64,000 bases of DNA, from assembly GCF_900105155.1 (NCBI RefSeq), contig NZ_LT629762.1:5589501-5653500 (forward strand). The letters run 5' to 3'. Both the position numbers and the translations under genes were made by a program. The notes beneath the pieces were generated by a model. The model saw nothing but the letters and a program-made list of their open reading frames with translations. It did not search any database and was not told the origin of the DNA. The stretch is from Pseudomonas prosekii (GTDB taxonomy: Bacteria > Pseudomonadota > Gammaproteobacteria > Pseudomonadales > Pseudomonadaceae). Within the stretch, counting starts at the first letter, position 1, and the number at the start of each line of letters is the position of its first letter. Below, in pieces: positions 62,854 to 64,000 of the stretch.

Positions 62854-63600
62854 CTAGATTTGGGTGAAGCCACCATCCACGAACATTTCCGAGCCCGTGG
62901 TGAAGCTACTGTCGTCGGAAAGTAGGAAAACGGCTGCTTTGGCGATTTCTTCAGAACGGGCCATTCGACCTAGGGGGATGGTCGATGCAATCCGGGTCTT
63001 GATCTGAGCGGTCTGCTCGGCTCCTCCCGGTGAATCGAATGCGGGAGTATCGGTGGGGCCAGGACTAATCGCGTTAACACGGATGTTCCGAGACTTGAGG
63101 TCATTGGCCCACGACCGTGCAAATGATCGAACCGCCGCCTTCGAAGCTCCGTAGATGCTTCGACCTGGGTTGCCTTTTGACCCAGCAACGGATGCCATCA
63201 GCAGAACGGAAGCGCCGTCCGACAACAACGGTAAAGCGCCCTGCACGGTAAACAAAGTGCCGCGCACGTTTACGTCAAAAACACGATTGTACTGCTCGAT
63301 GTCTATCGCACCCAACGGCGCGCTGGCTTGAGCTGCCGCATTGGAAAACACCATGTCGAGCCGGCCTTTCTCTTCGGTGATGAGTCTAAACAACCGATCC
63401 ACGTCATCAAGATTACTCGTGTCGCCCTGGACCCCTGTCACATTGCGACCGATCGAACGGACAGCCTCATCCAGATTAGCCTGACGACGACCCGTGATGA
63501 ATACGTGCGCGCCTTCTTCGACCAGCAAGCGTGCTGTCGCCAAACCAATGCCAGAGGTGCCACCGGTGACGAGTGCAATTTTCCCTTCAAGTTTTTTCAT
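62854..63600 (-). CDS. SDR-family oxidoreductase (canonical)
   Basis: This 248-residue SDR has GGTSGIGLATARLLVEEG at the N-terminus, NAAAQ, and the catalytic ASVAGSKGNPGRSIYGASK (Ser, Tyr, Lys present). The C-terminal signature FTTGSEMFVDGGFTQI is also normal. It probably oxidises or reduces a small alcohol or ketone. It lies next to a second, atypical SDR at 63649 and an MFS gene, suggesting a small catabolic or detoxification cluster. Confidence 0.9.
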   Translation of the reverse strand: MKKLEGKIALVTGGTSGIGLATARLLVEEGAHVFITGRRQANLDEAVRSIGRNVTGVQGDTSNLDDVDRLFRLITEEKGRLDMVFSNAAAQASAPLGAIDIEQYNRVFDVNVRGTLFTVQGALPLLSDGASVLLMASVAGSKGNPGRSIYGASKAAVRSFARSWANDLKSRNIRVNAISPGPTDTPAFDSPGGAEQTAQIKTRIASTIPLGRMARSEEIAKAAVFLLSDDSSFTTGSEMFVDGGFTQI

Positions 63601-63648
63601 GCTGTATTCCCCAGTGATTTCAGCCGAGCCATCCGCGTGCTGCGGCGA

Positions 63649-64000
63649 CTAGATGTTGTAGCCGCCATCGGCATCGATGATCGTGCCAGTGATGTAGGAC
63701 GCGGCAGGGCTGGCTAGAAAGAGAATGGGTGCAACGACTTCTTCCAGTCGGCCAAATCGCGGGAAACACAAGCGCTCTACCAAAGGCGCCAAAGCGTCGC
63801 GCAGATGCGCGTTGAGGTCGGTTTTCATAAACCCAGCGTGCACCACGTTAACGGTGATGTTGCGCTCGGCAAGGTCTCGGGCGACCCCTCTGGAATAGCC
63901 ATCGATGGCTGCACGCAAGGCCGCGAGATCGGCGATACCCGACATGCCAGGTCGGTTGCCCAGGTTAGAACCGATCATCACGATTCGGCCCTGATCGCTG
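63649..64000 (-). CDS. Atypical SDR-fold protein, N-terminus beyond right edge
   Basis: This is the C-terminal part (about 116 residues seen) of an SDR-fold protein: SDQGRIVMIGSNLGNRPGMSGIADLAALRAAIDGYSRG.. and ..AASYITGTIIDADGGYNI. Where family members carry the catalytic YxxxK, this one reads LAALR, so Tyr is Leu and Lys is Arg. The rest (NITVNVVHAGFMKTDLN, SYITGTIIDADGG) is normal. It may be a degenerate, non-catalytic or differently specific enzyme. Confidence 0.82.
   Translation of the reverse strand, partial: SDQGRIVMIGSNLGNRPGMSGIADLAALRAAIDGYSRGVARDLAERNITVNVVHAGFMKTDLNAHLRDALAPLVERLCFPRFGRLEEVVAPILFLASPAASYITGTIIDADGGYNI

Overview
The window is a 64 kb stretch of a high-GC gammaproteobacterial chromosome, almost certainly a fluorescent-group Pseudomonas. 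The evidence is the NAD-specific glutamate dehydrogenase next to a moxR/bat operon, many short inverted repeats of the Pseudomonas REP/REPIN type (arms reading like GTGGGAGCGAGC..GCTCGCGATG), a TonB siderophore receptor with a Fur-like site, and type VI secretion (T6SS) genes. No rRNA, tRNA, CRISPR array, transposase or replication origin was seen.

Layout. 1-4658: sbcCD nuclease (sbcC runs off the left edge). 4894-12485: an orphan T6SS module in the order vgrG, DUF4123 adaptor, VasX-type effector, DUF6708 membrane protein (probable immunity). The effector frame carries an in-frame TGA. 12614-19471: moxR-DUF58-DUF4381-batA-batB/C-batD operon with overlapping starts and stops. 19740-25488: a small acidic protein gene and gdhB. 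25704-28849: cupin, ABM monooxygenase, MocR regulator and a divergent AhpD-like gene. 29393-33784: a 1463-residue Ig-like repeat protein. 34343-36212: DyP peroxidase and a Gfo/Idh/MocA oxidoreductase. 36603-44091: a GntR-led operon with an adenylylsulfate-reductase-like flavoprotein and ferredoxin, an ABC importer whose binding protein has a NosL-like tail, a HEAT-repeat protein and a DUF971 protein, probably for assimilating an organosulfur compound or a related substrate. 44120-51560: acyltransferase, several small proteins, a secreted M20 peptidase and the TonB receptor. 51610-53991: divergent LysR/MFS pair. 54115-60412: a seven-gene operon (thermostable-hemolysin-family acyltransferase, AMP ligase, diiron heme-oxygenase-like oxidase, SDR, TPR protein, response regulator, histidine kinase), divergent from a cytochrome b561 gene. 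61331-64000: an MFS transporter and two SDRs in DNA that looks lower in GC.

The best candidate for an undescribed system is the 54115-60412 operon. It looks like a small-molecule pathway (acid activation, acyl transfer, oxidative processing, reduction) co-transcribed with its own two-component system. Two oppositely oriented PmrA/QseB-like boxes lie in the divergent promoter region. Other notable points are the nonsense-split T6SS effector, the binding protein with a NosL-like domain, the tandem Shine-Dalgarno/start cassettes before the MFS gene at 52798, and the expanding Ig-repeat gene.
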